Part shown: positions 8,608 through 16,588 of the stretch, in pieces
Position numbering within the stretch: position 1 is the first letter of the stretch
How the letters are laid out: each line of letters opens with the position of its first letter
Source: Catellatospora sp. TT07R-123
GTDB taxonomy: Bacteria; Actinomycetota; Actinomycetes; Mycobacteriales; Micromonosporaceae
NCBI RefSeq assembly: GCF_018327705.1
Contig: NZ_BNEM01000001.1
Location: 1,612,001 to 1,676,000 of the forward strand
Length of the DNA stretch: 64,000 nt
Reading direction: 5' to 3'
Translations under genes and position numbers: made by a program
The notes under the pieces: generated by a model
Seen by the model: only the letters and a program-made list of their open reading frames with translations
Told to the model about the DNA's origin: nothing
The model's database searches: none

Positions 8608-8664
8608 GGGCCCGACGGTAGCCGCGGCGCCGCACCGGGGCGGGGCGGTTTCCCGCCTAGTGGA

Positions 8665-10095
8665 TCACGCGTCGGCGATGCCGCGCCGCTCGTCGTAGGG
8701 CACCTCGCCGGCCGCGGCGCGTTCGTGGCGCTGCTGCTCGCGCAGGTGCTCGGGGGCCAGCCAGCGGGCCAGGTGGTAGCCGACGACGGTGACGATGGTG
8801 CCCAGCGCGATGCCGCCGAGGGTGAACGTGGAGCTGAACACCAGCGACGTGTCGCCGATGGCGATGATGATGCCCGCGGCCAGCGGCACGAGGTTGATCG
8901 GGTTGCCGAAGTCGACGCCGTTCTCCTTCCAGATCTTGGCGCCGAGCAGGCCGATCATGCCGTACAGGACGACGGTGATGCCGCCCAGCACCCCGCCGGG
9001 GGTGGCCGACACGACCGCGCCGAACTTGGGCGAGAACCCGAACAGGACCGCCACCACGGCGGCGATGTAGTAGGCGGCCGTGGAGTAGATCCGGGTCGCG
9101 GCCATGACCCCGATGTTCTCCGCGTACGTGGTGGTCGGCGAGCCGCCGACGGCGCTGGCCAGCACCGTCGCGACGCCGTCGGCGCCGATGGCCCGGCCCA
9201 TGACCGGGTTCAGGTCGTGGCCGGTCATCTCGGCGACGGCTTTGACGTGCCCGGCGTTCTCGGCGATCAGCGCGACGACGGCGGGCAGCACCAGCAGGAT
9301 GAAACCGAACGAGAACTGCGGCAGGTGCCACCCGGCGACCTCGTTGCCGTTCGCGTCGACGCCGGTGTGCGGCGGGAACCCGAGCCACGGCGCGGCGGCC
9401 ACTCCGGACCAGTCGACCCGCTCGTGCGTGGTGGGCCCGGCCGCACCGGGCAGCACCGAGGTGATCGGACCGGCGATCCGGTCGAGCAGCCACGACAGCA
9501 GGTAGCCGAAGATCAGGCCGAGGAAGATCGCGATGCGGCCGACGAAGCCGCGGGCGGCGACCGCGACGACGATGACGAACAGCATCACGGCCAGGGCCAC
9601 CCACTGGTCCTGCGGCCAGTAGACCTTCGCCACCACCGGGGCGAGGTTGAACCCGATCAGCATGACGACCGCGCCGGTGACCACCGGCGGCAGCACCGCG
9701 TGCAGCACCCGGAACCCGAGCAGGTGGATCAGCAGGCCGACCAGGGCCAGCACGGCGCCGGCGACCAGGATCGCACCGGTGACCTGCGCGGAGTCGCCGC
9801 CCTGGGCCCGGATCGCGGCCACGGCGCTGACGAACGACGCCGAGGTGCCCAGGTAGCTGGGCACCCGGCCCTGCACGATGAGCAGGAAGCAGATCGTCGC
9901 CACGCCGCTGACCATGATCGCCAGTTGCGGGTTGAGTCCCATGACGACCGGGAACACGAACGTGGCCCCGAACATCGCCACCACGTGCTGGGCGCCCAGG
10001 CCCGCCATGCGCGGCCAGGACAGCCGCTCGTCGGGGGCCACGACCCGGCCCGGCGGCGGCGTCCTGCCGCCGTAGACCTCACGCCATCGCAACAC
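8665..10095 (-). CDS. NCS2-family uracil/xanthine permease
   Basis: 476 residues from GTG at 10095, which has GGAGG five bases upstream; a GTG at 10101 sits too close to that site. Fourteen hydrophobic segments are expected. The NCS2 signature regions are present: GLGAQHVVAMFGATFVFPV near the start (the H of the QH motif), and the GFILLVLPAVVALIAENAGH segment, with the conserved Glu and Asn of the substrate site, followed by GSPTTTYAENIGVMAATR. Proteins of this subfamily use proton symport to take up uracil, xanthine or uric acid; UraA is the model. The C-terminus is charged. It is the last gene in a minus-strand run and may serve salvage. Confidence 0.88.
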   Translation of the reverse strand: MLRWREVYGGRTPPPGRVVAPDERLSWPRMAGLGAQHVVAMFGATFVFPVVMGLNPQLAIMVSGVATICFLLIVQGRVPSYLGTSASFVSAVAAIRAQGGDSAQVTGAILVAGAVLALVGLLIHLLGFRVLHAVLPPVVTGAVVMLIGFNLAPVVAKVYWPQDQWVALAVMLFVIVVAVAARGFVGRIAIFLGLIFGYLLSWLLDRIAGPITSVLPGAAGPTTHERVDWSGVAAAPWLGFPPHTGVDANGNEVAGWHLPQFSFGFILLVLPAVVALIAENAGHVKAVAEMTGHDLNPVMGRAIGADGVATVLASAVGGSPTTTYAENIGVMAATRIYSTAAYYIAAVVAVLFGFSPKFGAVVSATPGGVLGGITVVLYGMIGLLGAKIWKENGVDFGNPINLVPLAAGIIIAIGDTSLVFSSTFTLGGIALGTIVTVVGYHLARWLAPEHLREQQRHERAAAGEVPYDERRGIADA

Positions 10096-10183
10096 CGGCA
10101 CCTCCGTCGCGCCCGGACCATCCCAGAATGCACCGTCCGGGGTGGTTTTCGCACCCGATCACACGGTCGCCGGCCGGGCGGGT

Positions 10184-12013
10184 TCACCGCCGGTCGAGCA
10201 GGCTGCGCAGGTTCGCCACGCCCAGCGCGACGGCGGCGGCCACGGCGAGCACTCCGAACGCGACCCGCAGGTTGGTCAGCAGCAGCCAGGTCACGTACCA
10301 GATCGCGGCGATGATGGCCAGGCTGAGCAGGAACACCGGCAGCCGGCCGCGCAGCACCGCCTCGACCGCCATCACGGCCAGCACCGCCACCAGGGTCACC
10401 CACAGCACCGGCCCCAGGTCCAGCAGCAGCCCGACGCCGAGCAGGAGCAGCAGGATCGACAGCGACGCCCCGGTCCAGAACCGCAGCAGCACCCCGGCCG
10501 AGGTGGTGACGTCGGGCACGGCCCGGTGCCGCAGGTGGGCGTGCGGGTCGGGCCGTACGCCCGCGTCGGCGACCTGCCGCAGCTGGTCGCGTTCGTTGAC
10601 CGCGACCCGGCGCCGGGCCCGCAGCCCCGCCACCGCCGCCTCCCGCTCGGCCAGTTGCGCCGCCGCGCCGTCGCCGCCGTGCCGGGTGCCGGTGACCGAC
10701 CGCGGCAGCGCCTCCACGCCCGCCCCGGCCCGCCGCAGCTCCTGCTGCCCGTCGGCGATCTCGCCGTCGAGGCCGTCGACGAGCCGGTCGAGTTCGGCCA
10801 CCCGCGCGGTGCGGGCCGCGTCCACCTGCGCGTCGGGCGGCACCCGGTCCAGCCCCGCCCAGCCGACCGGGTCGGCCCACGACTGGCGGATGGCGCCGCT
10901 GCGCTCGTAGCGGGGACCGGCCGGGGCCCGCTCCCCGCCGAACGGGTCGTCGGTGTCCAGCCCCCACAGACCCCGGTAGTCGCGCACCCACGGGGTCTGC
11001 GAGTCGATCAGGACCGGGGTCCACTCCCGGCCGGTGCCGGGCCCGACCTGCACCCCGTCGCCGCGCCGGTAGTCGACGTACGGGATGCCGACCCCGACCG
11101 ACGCCCGCCCCCGGGTCCACGGGAACAGCACCGAGCGCACCGCCACGTATCCGGCGATGAAGCGCGCCAGCGCGGGCGGCTGCACCCGGACCAGGTAGTC
11201 GCCGGGCAGGTAGGCCCCCGAGTGCGAGCCCGCGCCCGCGTTGCCGACCAGGTGGGTGCCGCCGACCCAGGTCAGGTCCGGGTCGTCGGGGCGGCGCCGC
11301 AGGTCGTCGCCGACCTCGTCGTGCGACGACATCGCCACCCACGCGAGCTCGTACCGCTGCTCGGACGGACCGTCACCGGTGTCGACCAGGTACAGCGTCA
11401 GCTGCTCCCAGTCGGCCTCGTGGTCGTTGACCCCGGCGAACGTGGACCGCCAGTCGTTCATCGCGTACAGGAACCAGTACTGGATCACGACGTAGCCGCC
11501 GTCGGTGCTGACGTGCGCGTGGTACGCCTCGCACGGCGGCCCGGTCTCGGCGTAGCGCTGCTGCCCGGCGGCGACCAGCCCGCCCGGCACCCGGCCGCGC
11601 AGGACCAGCGACAGCCGCATACCCGAGTCGATGAACCGGCCCAGCAGCCCGACCGCGGCCAGCCGCGACACCCCGTGGAACGCGGGCCGGTCCGGGCGGC
11701 GCCGCCACAGCCGCAGCTCGCGGCGGTCCAGCGACCGGGCCGCGTACCGCAGGAACAGCCGCTCGACCGGGTGCTGCCGGGCGGCGCGGGCCAGGGCGTC
11801 GGGGTCCAGGGCCCCGTGGTCGACCAGCAGCACGGCCGGGCCGCGGCCGCGCGCCGGGGCCAGCCACAGCGCCGCGCCGGACAGGTACTGCCCGACGGTC
11901 ATCGGGAAGAACAGCTCACCGGCGGTGAACCGCAGCACCGGTTCGAAGCGCCGCACCAGGGCCAGCAGGTCCACGTCGGCGGGCAGGTCCCGGGCATCGG
12001 CGCGGCCGCTCAC
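10184..12013 (-). CDS. VPS62-like protein with C-terminal membrane segments
   Basis: 609 residues from GTG at 12013; a TTG at 12031 is the alternative, and neither has a good ribosome site. The central region reads YWFLYAMNDWR, then NDHEADWEQLTLYL, SSHDE and GSHSGAYL, the pattern of VPS62/DUF946 proteins (a beta-rich fold found in fungi, plants and scattered bacteria). Residues from about 410 to 490 form an Arg/Glu/Ala-rich coiled coil (VAELDRLVDGLDGEIADGQQELRR, then AVAGLRARRRVAVNERDQLRQV). Four hydrophobic helices close the protein (about 515-600). It follows the TPR gene by about 50 bp and may be the membrane partner of the TIR/HET-like cluster. Confidence 0.6.
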   Translation of the reverse strand: MSGRADARDLPADVDLLALVRRFEPVLRFTAGELFFPMTVGQYLSGAALWLAPARGRGPAVLLVDHGALDPDALARAARQHPVERLFLRYAARSLDRRELRLWRRRPDRPAFHGVSRLAAVGLLGRFIDSGMRLSLVLRGRVPGGLVAAGQQRYAETGPPCEAYHAHVSTDGGYVVIQYWFLYAMNDWRSTFAGVNDHEADWEQLTLYLVDTGDGPSEQRYELAWVAMSSHDEVGDDLRRRPDDPDLTWVGGTHLVGNAGAGSHSGAYLPGDYLVRVQPPALARFIAGYVAVRSVLFPWTRGRASVGVGIPYVDYRRGDGVQVGPGTGREWTPVLIDSQTPWVRDYRGLWGLDTDDPFGGERAPAGPRYERSGAIRQSWADPVGWAGLDRVPPDAQVDAARTARVAELDRLVDGLDGEIADGQQELRRAGAGVEALPRSVTGTRHGGDGAAAQLAEREAAVAGLRARRRVAVNERDQLRQVADAGVRPDPHAHLRHRAVPDVTTSAGVLLRFWTGASLSILLLLLGVGLLLDLGPVLWVTLVAVLAVMAVEAVLRGRLPVFLLSLAIIAAIWYVTWLLLTNLRVAFGVLAVAAAVALGVANLRSLLDRR

Positions 12014-12064
12014 CTCTGCAAGTCTGCCCAAGGGCGGGGTGCGGCGGAGCCGGTTGCCGGTTTC

Positions 12065-12694
12065 CTACCCGATGACGGCCAGGTTCGCCGTGTAGATCCG
12101 GATGCCGTCGGCGTCGCCGGTGCGGCGGCACTGCGCCAGCGCGGCCTCGGTGTGGGTGCGGGCGGCGTCGAGCTGCCCGAGCCGGTACAGGTTGAGGCCG
12201 AGCAGCCCGTACACCTTGGCCAGGTGCCGCACCGTCTCCGGGGCGGCGTCGGCCAGCAGCCCGCGCAGCACGCCGTTGCTGGCGCTGTAGCGGCCGCCGT
12301 CGCTGAGGTCCTGCGCGTCGGCGACACGCCGCCGCACGTCGATGGCGCGCAGCGACGCCGGGTCGCCGCGCCCGGCGCCCTCGGCCAGCCGGGCCAGTTC
12401 CAGGTTGCCGGTGTAGATCGCGGCACCGGCGCTGTCGCCGGCGGTCTCGCACAGCCGCAGCGCCTGCTCGGTGTGGGTGACGGCGGCGGCGTACTGGCCC
12501 AGGTGCAGGGCGTTGGCCCCGGCCAGGCCGTGCACCGCCGCGGCCAGGCCGCCGGGCACGGCGTCGGCCCAGGACAGTTCGGTCAGCACCTCGCGCAGCA
12601 GCGTGCTGCTGGCGGCGTGGTCGGCGCCCGCGGCCAGCCGCTGCGCCTGCGCGAGCGCGTGCTGCCAGCGCTGGACCTGCTCGGGTGCGGTCAT
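12065..12694 (-). CDS. TPR-repeat protein, partner of the TIR/HET-like gene
   Basis: 209 residues. The start codon ATG at 12694 overlaps the stop of the upstream gene (ATGA), which indicates translational coupling. The protein is a set of TPR/TPR_12 helical hairpins: AAAVTHTEQALRLCETAGD, YTGNLELARLAEGAGR, and LGLNLYRLGQLDAARTHTEAALAQCRRTGD followed by IRIYTANLAVIG. There is no other domain, signal peptide or membrane segment. TPR proteins of this kind bind other proteins or peptides and often act as sensors or adaptors next to effector proteins. Coupling makes an interaction with the 682-residue neighbour likely, but this is inference. Confidence 0.7.
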   Translation of the reverse strand: MTAPEQVQRWQHALAQAQRLAAGADHAASSTLLREVLTELSWADAVPGGLAAAVHGLAGANALHLGQYAAAVTHTEQALRLCETAGDSAGAAIYTGNLELARLAEGAGRGDPASLRAIDVRRRVADAQDLSDGGRYSASNGVLRGLLADAAPETVRHLAKVYGLLGLNLYRLGQLDAARTHTEAALAQCRRTGDADGIRIYTANLAVIG

Positions 12695-14739
12695 CGGTCC
12701 CCTCCGGCCACCGCGAGGGTCAGCTGGGTCAGCCCGGCGCGGAACACCCCGCCGGGCACGTCGGCGTGGCGCACCTGCTCGGCCGGGACGCGCCGTACGC
12801 GCCGGTCGGCGGGGTCGCCGGGCGGCAGCAGGCTCAGGTTGCCGCCCCGCTGGTCCAAGGCGATGTGCAGCAGCGACAGTCCGGCCGCGGCCACGGCCGT
12901 GCGCACGGCGGCGGTGGTGACGCAGTGCCGCAGCCGGGCGCTGGTGGTCAGCAGCAGCCACCGGTCGGCGGCGACCGCGGCCGTGCGCAGGCTGGCCTGC
13001 GGCAGGTGACCGACGGGGGCGATGTCGCTGGCCAGCCAGCTCAGCGAGCCGACCGGGCCGCCCGCGGCGGCGGCGATCTCGTCCAGATGGGTGCGGACCC
13101 AGGCGGCGATCAGGACCGCCTCGGCCTCGCATCCGGCCACGACGACCGCGTGCGCGCCGCCGGCCCACTGCTGCCAGGGCGGCCGGTGCCCCGGGTCGGG
13201 GACGGGGCCGCCGAGCAGCCGCAGCGCCGCGGTCGCGTCGAGCCCGCCGACGCCCGGCGGCACCGGCCCGAGGCCGCGGCCGGTGTCGACGGGCACGACC
13301 ACGTCGGCCCCGGCCACGGGCAGTGCGAGCACGCCGGTGACGACCTCGGAGTCGTCGACGTGGACCCCGGGCGGGGCGCCGAGGGTGAGCAGGTGCCGGT
13401 ACACCAGCGGCAGGTCGCCGGGGCGGGTGGTGGTCAGCCCGAGCCGGGCCATGCAGGTGACCGGGTCCTGGAGTGCGAACACCTCGGTGTCCAGCAGCGC
13501 CCGCCACACCAGGTGGGGCCGGTCGGCCAGGGCTTCGCGCAGGAACCGCTCGGCCTGCTCGGCCGCCTCGGCGGGCTGCGGGCCGCCCGGCATCAGGTGC
13601 ATGCTGGTGTGGTTGGCGTCGGCGACCAGCGCCTCCAGGGTGCACCAGGCGCTGGCCAGGTGCGCGTCGACGTCGTCGAGCATGACGACGGTGCGCCCGA
13701 TCAGCTGGTAGGCGCCCAGTTCCCGCAGGCCCTGCTCGAACGCGTGCGCCTCCTGCGCGTCGGCGTGCGGGCGCTGGGGCAGGCAGGCGTAGTCGTACCA
13801 CAGCATGATCCGGTCCAGGACGGAGCGCAGCAGCTGCGAGGCGCCCAGCAGCTCGCGCAGCCGCGACAGGCCCGGGTCGGCCAGCGCGGCGGTCAGCCCG
13901 TGGTCGGCCGTCAGCGCGTCCAGGGCGCCGGCCTCGGCGTACAGCACCGCCAGCGCGTCGTCGTCGAGCAGCGGCCGCAGCACGTTGACGATGATCGCCT
14001 CGGCCAGTTCGCTGCCGGCCATCCCGATGGGCAGCCCGAGGATGGTGCTGCGCCGCCGCGGCTTGCGCAGCCCGCGCAGGTGCGCCACCCGCACCGCCTC
14101 GCACGCGGCCGCCAGCAGGTGCCAGGCCAGCACGCCCGCCTGGGTGCCGTCGGGGTCGGGTTCGTCGGGGGTCAGCCAACGATGCGACACGAACAGGTAC
14201 AGCCGTCCCGGATGGACGCCGCCGACGAGCTGGTCGCGCCAGTCCTGCATGCGCAGGATCCGGCCGGTGGCGGCCAGGGTCGGCAGCGGCAGCCAGCGCA
14301 CGCCGGGCAGGTCGATGCGGTGGGTCTGGTTCGGGCCGGCGGGCACGTCGTCGTCGGTGGCCTGCTCGCGCAGCAGCGTCGGCGGCGTGGTCAGCGGGAA
14401 CGACCAGAGCTGCGGCGGCTGCCCCTCGGGCTGCACGCTGAGGTGGATCACGTCGCCGCGGACCTGCCAGCCCATCCGGCCGGCGACCGTCGGCAGGTCG
14501 ATGGGCCGGTGCGCGAGCCGGTCGGCGTGGTCGAGCAGGCCCTGCAACCGGGCGGGCAGGCGGCTGCGCGTCCGGGCGTCCCGTTCGCGGCGCAGATCGG
14601 TGATGGTCCGCAGCGGCACCGCCCCGGTCTGCGGGGCGGCCGAGCGGAGCCGGGAGCCGATCTCGTCGTACGGGCGCGGTCCGCCCGCGTGCGCGTACGC
14701 CAGGGCCTCGGCCGCGCTCCACGGTGAACTCGTGATCAC
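12691..14739 (-). CDS. TIR/HET-like domain protein, putative effector
   Basis: 682 residues, GTG start. Residues 178-372 show a motif series typical of TIR-related and fungal HET-like folds: LYLFVSHRWLTPDEPDPDG (180-198), LWYDYACLPQ (313-322, compare W-D-x-x-C-x-x-Q in HET domains) and SAWCTLEAL (363-371). The last could supply the conserved Glu of NAD-cleaving TIR domains. Residues 500-670 form a second alpha/beta region with no clear family. There is no membrane segment. The fold assignment rests on motifs and needs structure prediction. The coupling with a TPR gene resembles two-gene defence or signalling modules. Enzyme activity is unproven. Confidence 0.5.
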   Translation of the reverse strand: MITSSPWSAAEALAYAHAGGPRPYDEIGSRLRSAAPQTGAVPLRTITDLRRERDARTRSRLPARLQGLLDHADRLAHRPIDLPTVAGRMGWQVRGDVIHLSVQPEGQPPQLWSFPLTTPPTLLREQATDDDVPAGPNQTHRIDLPGVRWLPLPTLAATGRILRMQDWRDQLVGGVHPGRLYLFVSHRWLTPDEPDPDGTQAGVLAWHLLAAACEAVRVAHLRGLRKPRRRSTILGLPIGMAGSELAEAIIVNVLRPLLDDDALAVLYAEAGALDALTADHGLTAALADPGLSRLRELLGASQLLRSVLDRIMLWYDYACLPQRPHADAQEAHAFEQGLRELGAYQLIGRTVVMLDDVDAHLASAWCTLEALVADANHTSMHLMPGGPQPAEAAEQAERFLREALADRPHLVWRALLDTEVFALQDPVTCMARLGLTTTRPGDLPLVYRHLLTLGAPPGVHVDDSEVVTGVLALPVAGADVVVPVDTGRGLGPVPPGVGGLDATAALRLLGGPVPDPGHRPPWQQWAGGAHAVVVAGCEAEAVLIAAWVRTHLDEIAAAAGGPVGSLSWLASDIAPVGHLPQASLRTAAVAADRWLLLTTSARLRHCVTTAAVRTAVAAAGLSLLHIALDQRGGNLSLLPPGDPADRRVRRVPAEQVRHADVPGGVFRAGLTQLTLAVAGGDR

Positions 14740-14779
14740 CCGCGACAGCGTAGACGGTGAATGCGAATAAGTGGATACC

Positions 14780-15724
14780 TTAATCCGCTGATGCGAGCAG
14801 GTTTCCGGCCCCCGTCGAGCGGGCCCAGGCGTGCACCACCGACGCCGCGGCCACGTCCAGGGCGGCGTGCCCGGTCGACTTGTACAGCGTCAAAGCGGCC
14901 CCGTCGCGCCCCGGATGCCGACCGTCCACAACGGACCCTAGCAGCACCACCCGGCCGGGGTCGACGCCCTGCAACTCGTACGCCCCCGCGGGCGGCGGCG
15001 CGGCGGCCGCTCCGGGCCACTCGGCGAACAGGGCCGCGTCGGCGACCGTGGCGGCGTCCACCTCGCAGCCGTGCGACCCGCCGACCGAGCTGACGTGCGC
15101 ACCTTCGGCCAGCCACGCCCTCGGGAACAGCGGCGCGACCGCGCCGGTGCAGCAGAACACCACGTCGGCGCCGCGCACCGCGTCCTCGATGCCGCCCGGC
15201 CGCGCGAACGGGTACGCCGCCGCCAGCGCCGCGACCCGCTCGGCGTCGCGGCCGCCGACGGTGACCGGCACGTCCAGGCCCAGCGCGGCGAGCAGGTCCA
15301 GCTGGGCGCGCGCCTGCACGCCCGCCCCGACGACCGCGATCCGGCGCGGATCCGGCGCCAGCGCCCGCATGCTCAGCGTCGCCGACGCGGCGGTGCGCAC
15401 CGCGGTCAGCGGCTCGGCGTCCATCAGCGCGACCGGGGTGCCGTCGTGCGCGTCGTAGAGCACCACGACGCCGCGGTGGCTGCTGCGGCCGGGCCGGGAC
15501 GGGTCGGCGAAGACCGACACCAGCTTCGCGGCCAGGCCCAGGCCCGGCACGTACGCGGGCATCGCGCCGAGCAGCCCGGCCGGCGCCTGCGCGGCGATGC
15601 GCGGCGGGGCCGACACCTCGCCGCGGCTGAGCGCGACCAGCGCGGCGGCGACCGCGTCCAGCACCCGCAGCGGGTCCAGCCCGGCCCGGGTCTGCTCGCG
15701 GTCGAGGATGCGCAGGCCGTTCAT
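14780..15724 (-). CDS. Ornithine cyclodeaminase / mu-crystallin family protein
   Basis: 314 residues. The ATG at 15724 overlaps the IclR stop (ATGA). Family features are the N-terminal substrate lobe with GAMPAYVPGLGLAAKLVSVF, the HRGVVVLYDAHDGTPVALMDAEPLTAVRTAA stretch, and a Rossmann domain with IAVVGAGVQARAQL, which binds NAD(P). Family members deaminate and cyclise ornithine, reduce ketimines or cyclic imino acids, or act as alanine dehydrogenases. The MDAxxLTxxRTAA motif is intact, so the protein should be active. It is coupled to an IclR regulator and lies divergent to two hydrolase genes, which suggests breakdown of an amino-acid derivative. Confidence 0.85.
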   Translation of the reverse strand: MNGLRILDREQTRAGLDPLRVLDAVAAALVALSRGEVSAPPRIAAQAPAGLLGAMPAYVPGLGLAAKLVSVFADPSRPGRSSHRGVVVLYDAHDGTPVALMDAEPLTAVRTAASATLSMRALAPDPRRIAVVGAGVQARAQLDLLAALGLDVPVTVGGRDAERVAALAAAYPFARPGGIEDAVRGADVVFCCTGAVAPLFPRAWLAEGAHVSSVGGSHGCEVDAATVADAALFAEWPGAAAAPPPAGAYELQGVDPGRVVLLGSVVDGRHPGRDGAALTLYKSTGHAALDVAAASVVHAWARSTGAGNLLASAD

Positions 15725-16485
15725 GAGGGGCTCCCGTCGCCGGTGCGGGTGGTCAGGATGGTGTACAGCTCCGCCGTCGCCTCGGCCAGCCGCTCGCGCA
15801 GCCGCGCCACCCGGGCGTCGTCGAACTCGGCGTCGGGGCCGACCACGGTCAGCGCGCACAGCGGCGCCCCCTGCGCCGACACCACCGCCCGGCTGATCGA
15901 GGCGATGAGCTTGTCGTTGCGGCCGCGTTCCAGGGCGTACCCGTCGGCGCGGGCCCGGTCGAGGTCGGCGAGCAGACCGTGCGGGCCGTCCAGCGGATAC
16001 CCGGCCTCGCGCGCCGCGGCCAGGTACGGCTCGCGCGCGGCCGCCTCCAGGCACGCCACCAGCGCCAGCGGCCCGGCGAACCGGTGCACCGGCAGCGCCT
16101 CGCCGAGCAGGTCGCTGATCATCTGCAACCGGGGCGGGCGCACCGCGCCGACGACCCGCGACCGGTCGGCCTCCAGCACCTGGAGGTTCACCATCATCGC
16201 GGTGGCCTCGGCCAGCCGGGCCAGCACCGGGTGCGCCAGCGCGGCCAGCGACCCCGCCGCCGCGGCCCGCGACACCCGCAGCGCGGCGCCGCCGGGCAGG
16301 TAGTGCTCGCCGACGCGCAGCACCCAGCCGCGCGCGACCAGGTCGAGCAGCACCCGGTAGGCGGTGGCGCGGTGCAGGCCCACGGCCTGGGCGAGCTCGC
16401 CCAGGCGCAGGGGGCGGGCGGCCAGGGCGACGGCCTCGATCAGGTCCAGCGCCTTGTCCACCGCGGAGCTGGCCGAGCGTGGCAT
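15721..16485 (-). CDS. IclR-family transcriptional regulator
   Basis: 254 residues from ATG at 16485, with AAAGGAG five bases upstream; a longer frame to 16551 lacks such a site. The N-terminal winged helix-turn-helix is clear (VDKALDLIEAVALAARPLRLGELAQAVGLHRATAYRVLLDLVARGWV). It is followed by the IclR effector domain (MVNLQVLEADRSRVVGAVR, then PVHRFAGPLALVACLEA and GYALERGRNDKLIASISRAVV). Such regulators bind as dimers to short palindromes and respond to small metabolites. The perfect palindrome at 16554-16570 in the divergent intergenic region is the obvious target. It would control both its own operon and the hydrolase genes. Confidence 0.9.
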   Translation of the reverse strand: MPRSASSAVDKALDLIEAVALAARPLRLGELAQAVGLHRATAYRVLLDLVARGWVLRVGEHYLPGGAALRVSRAAAAGSLAALAHPVLARLAEATAMMVNLQVLEADRSRVVGAVRPPRLQMISDLLGEALPVHRFAGPLALVACLEAAAREPYLAAAREAGYPLDGPHGLLADLDRARADGYALERGRNDKLIASISRAVVSAQGAPLCALTVVGPDAEFDDARVARLRERLAEATAELYTILTTRTGDGSPS

Positions 16486-16553
16486 CGCCGCTCCTTTCGC
16501 TTCGGGTCCGGCGGGGAGTACAGTACGCCGAGGTTTCAGCGAACGATACAAGT

Positions 16554-16570
16554 GTTACAACAGTTGTAAC
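16554..16570. promoter_or_regulatory. Perfect 17-bp palindrome, putative IclR operator
   Basis: GTTACAAC and GTTGTAAC are exact inverted copies separated by one A, in the 103-bp gap between the divergent IclR and amidohydrolase starts. It lies 18 bp upstream of the hydrolase ATG, so binding there should block the hydrolase promoter or ribosome access. It is an AT-rich island in a very GC-rich region. Confidence 0.65.
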
Positions 16571-16588
16571 AAGTCGGAGGTGGCGACG

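Noticed and set aside
12065-14722. Single 885-codon frame joining the TPR gene to an upstream frame
   Set aside because: The upstream part is an Arg/Pro/Ala-rich out-of-frame reading of the TIR/HET-like gene; the ATG at 12694 with ATGA overlap is the TPR start.
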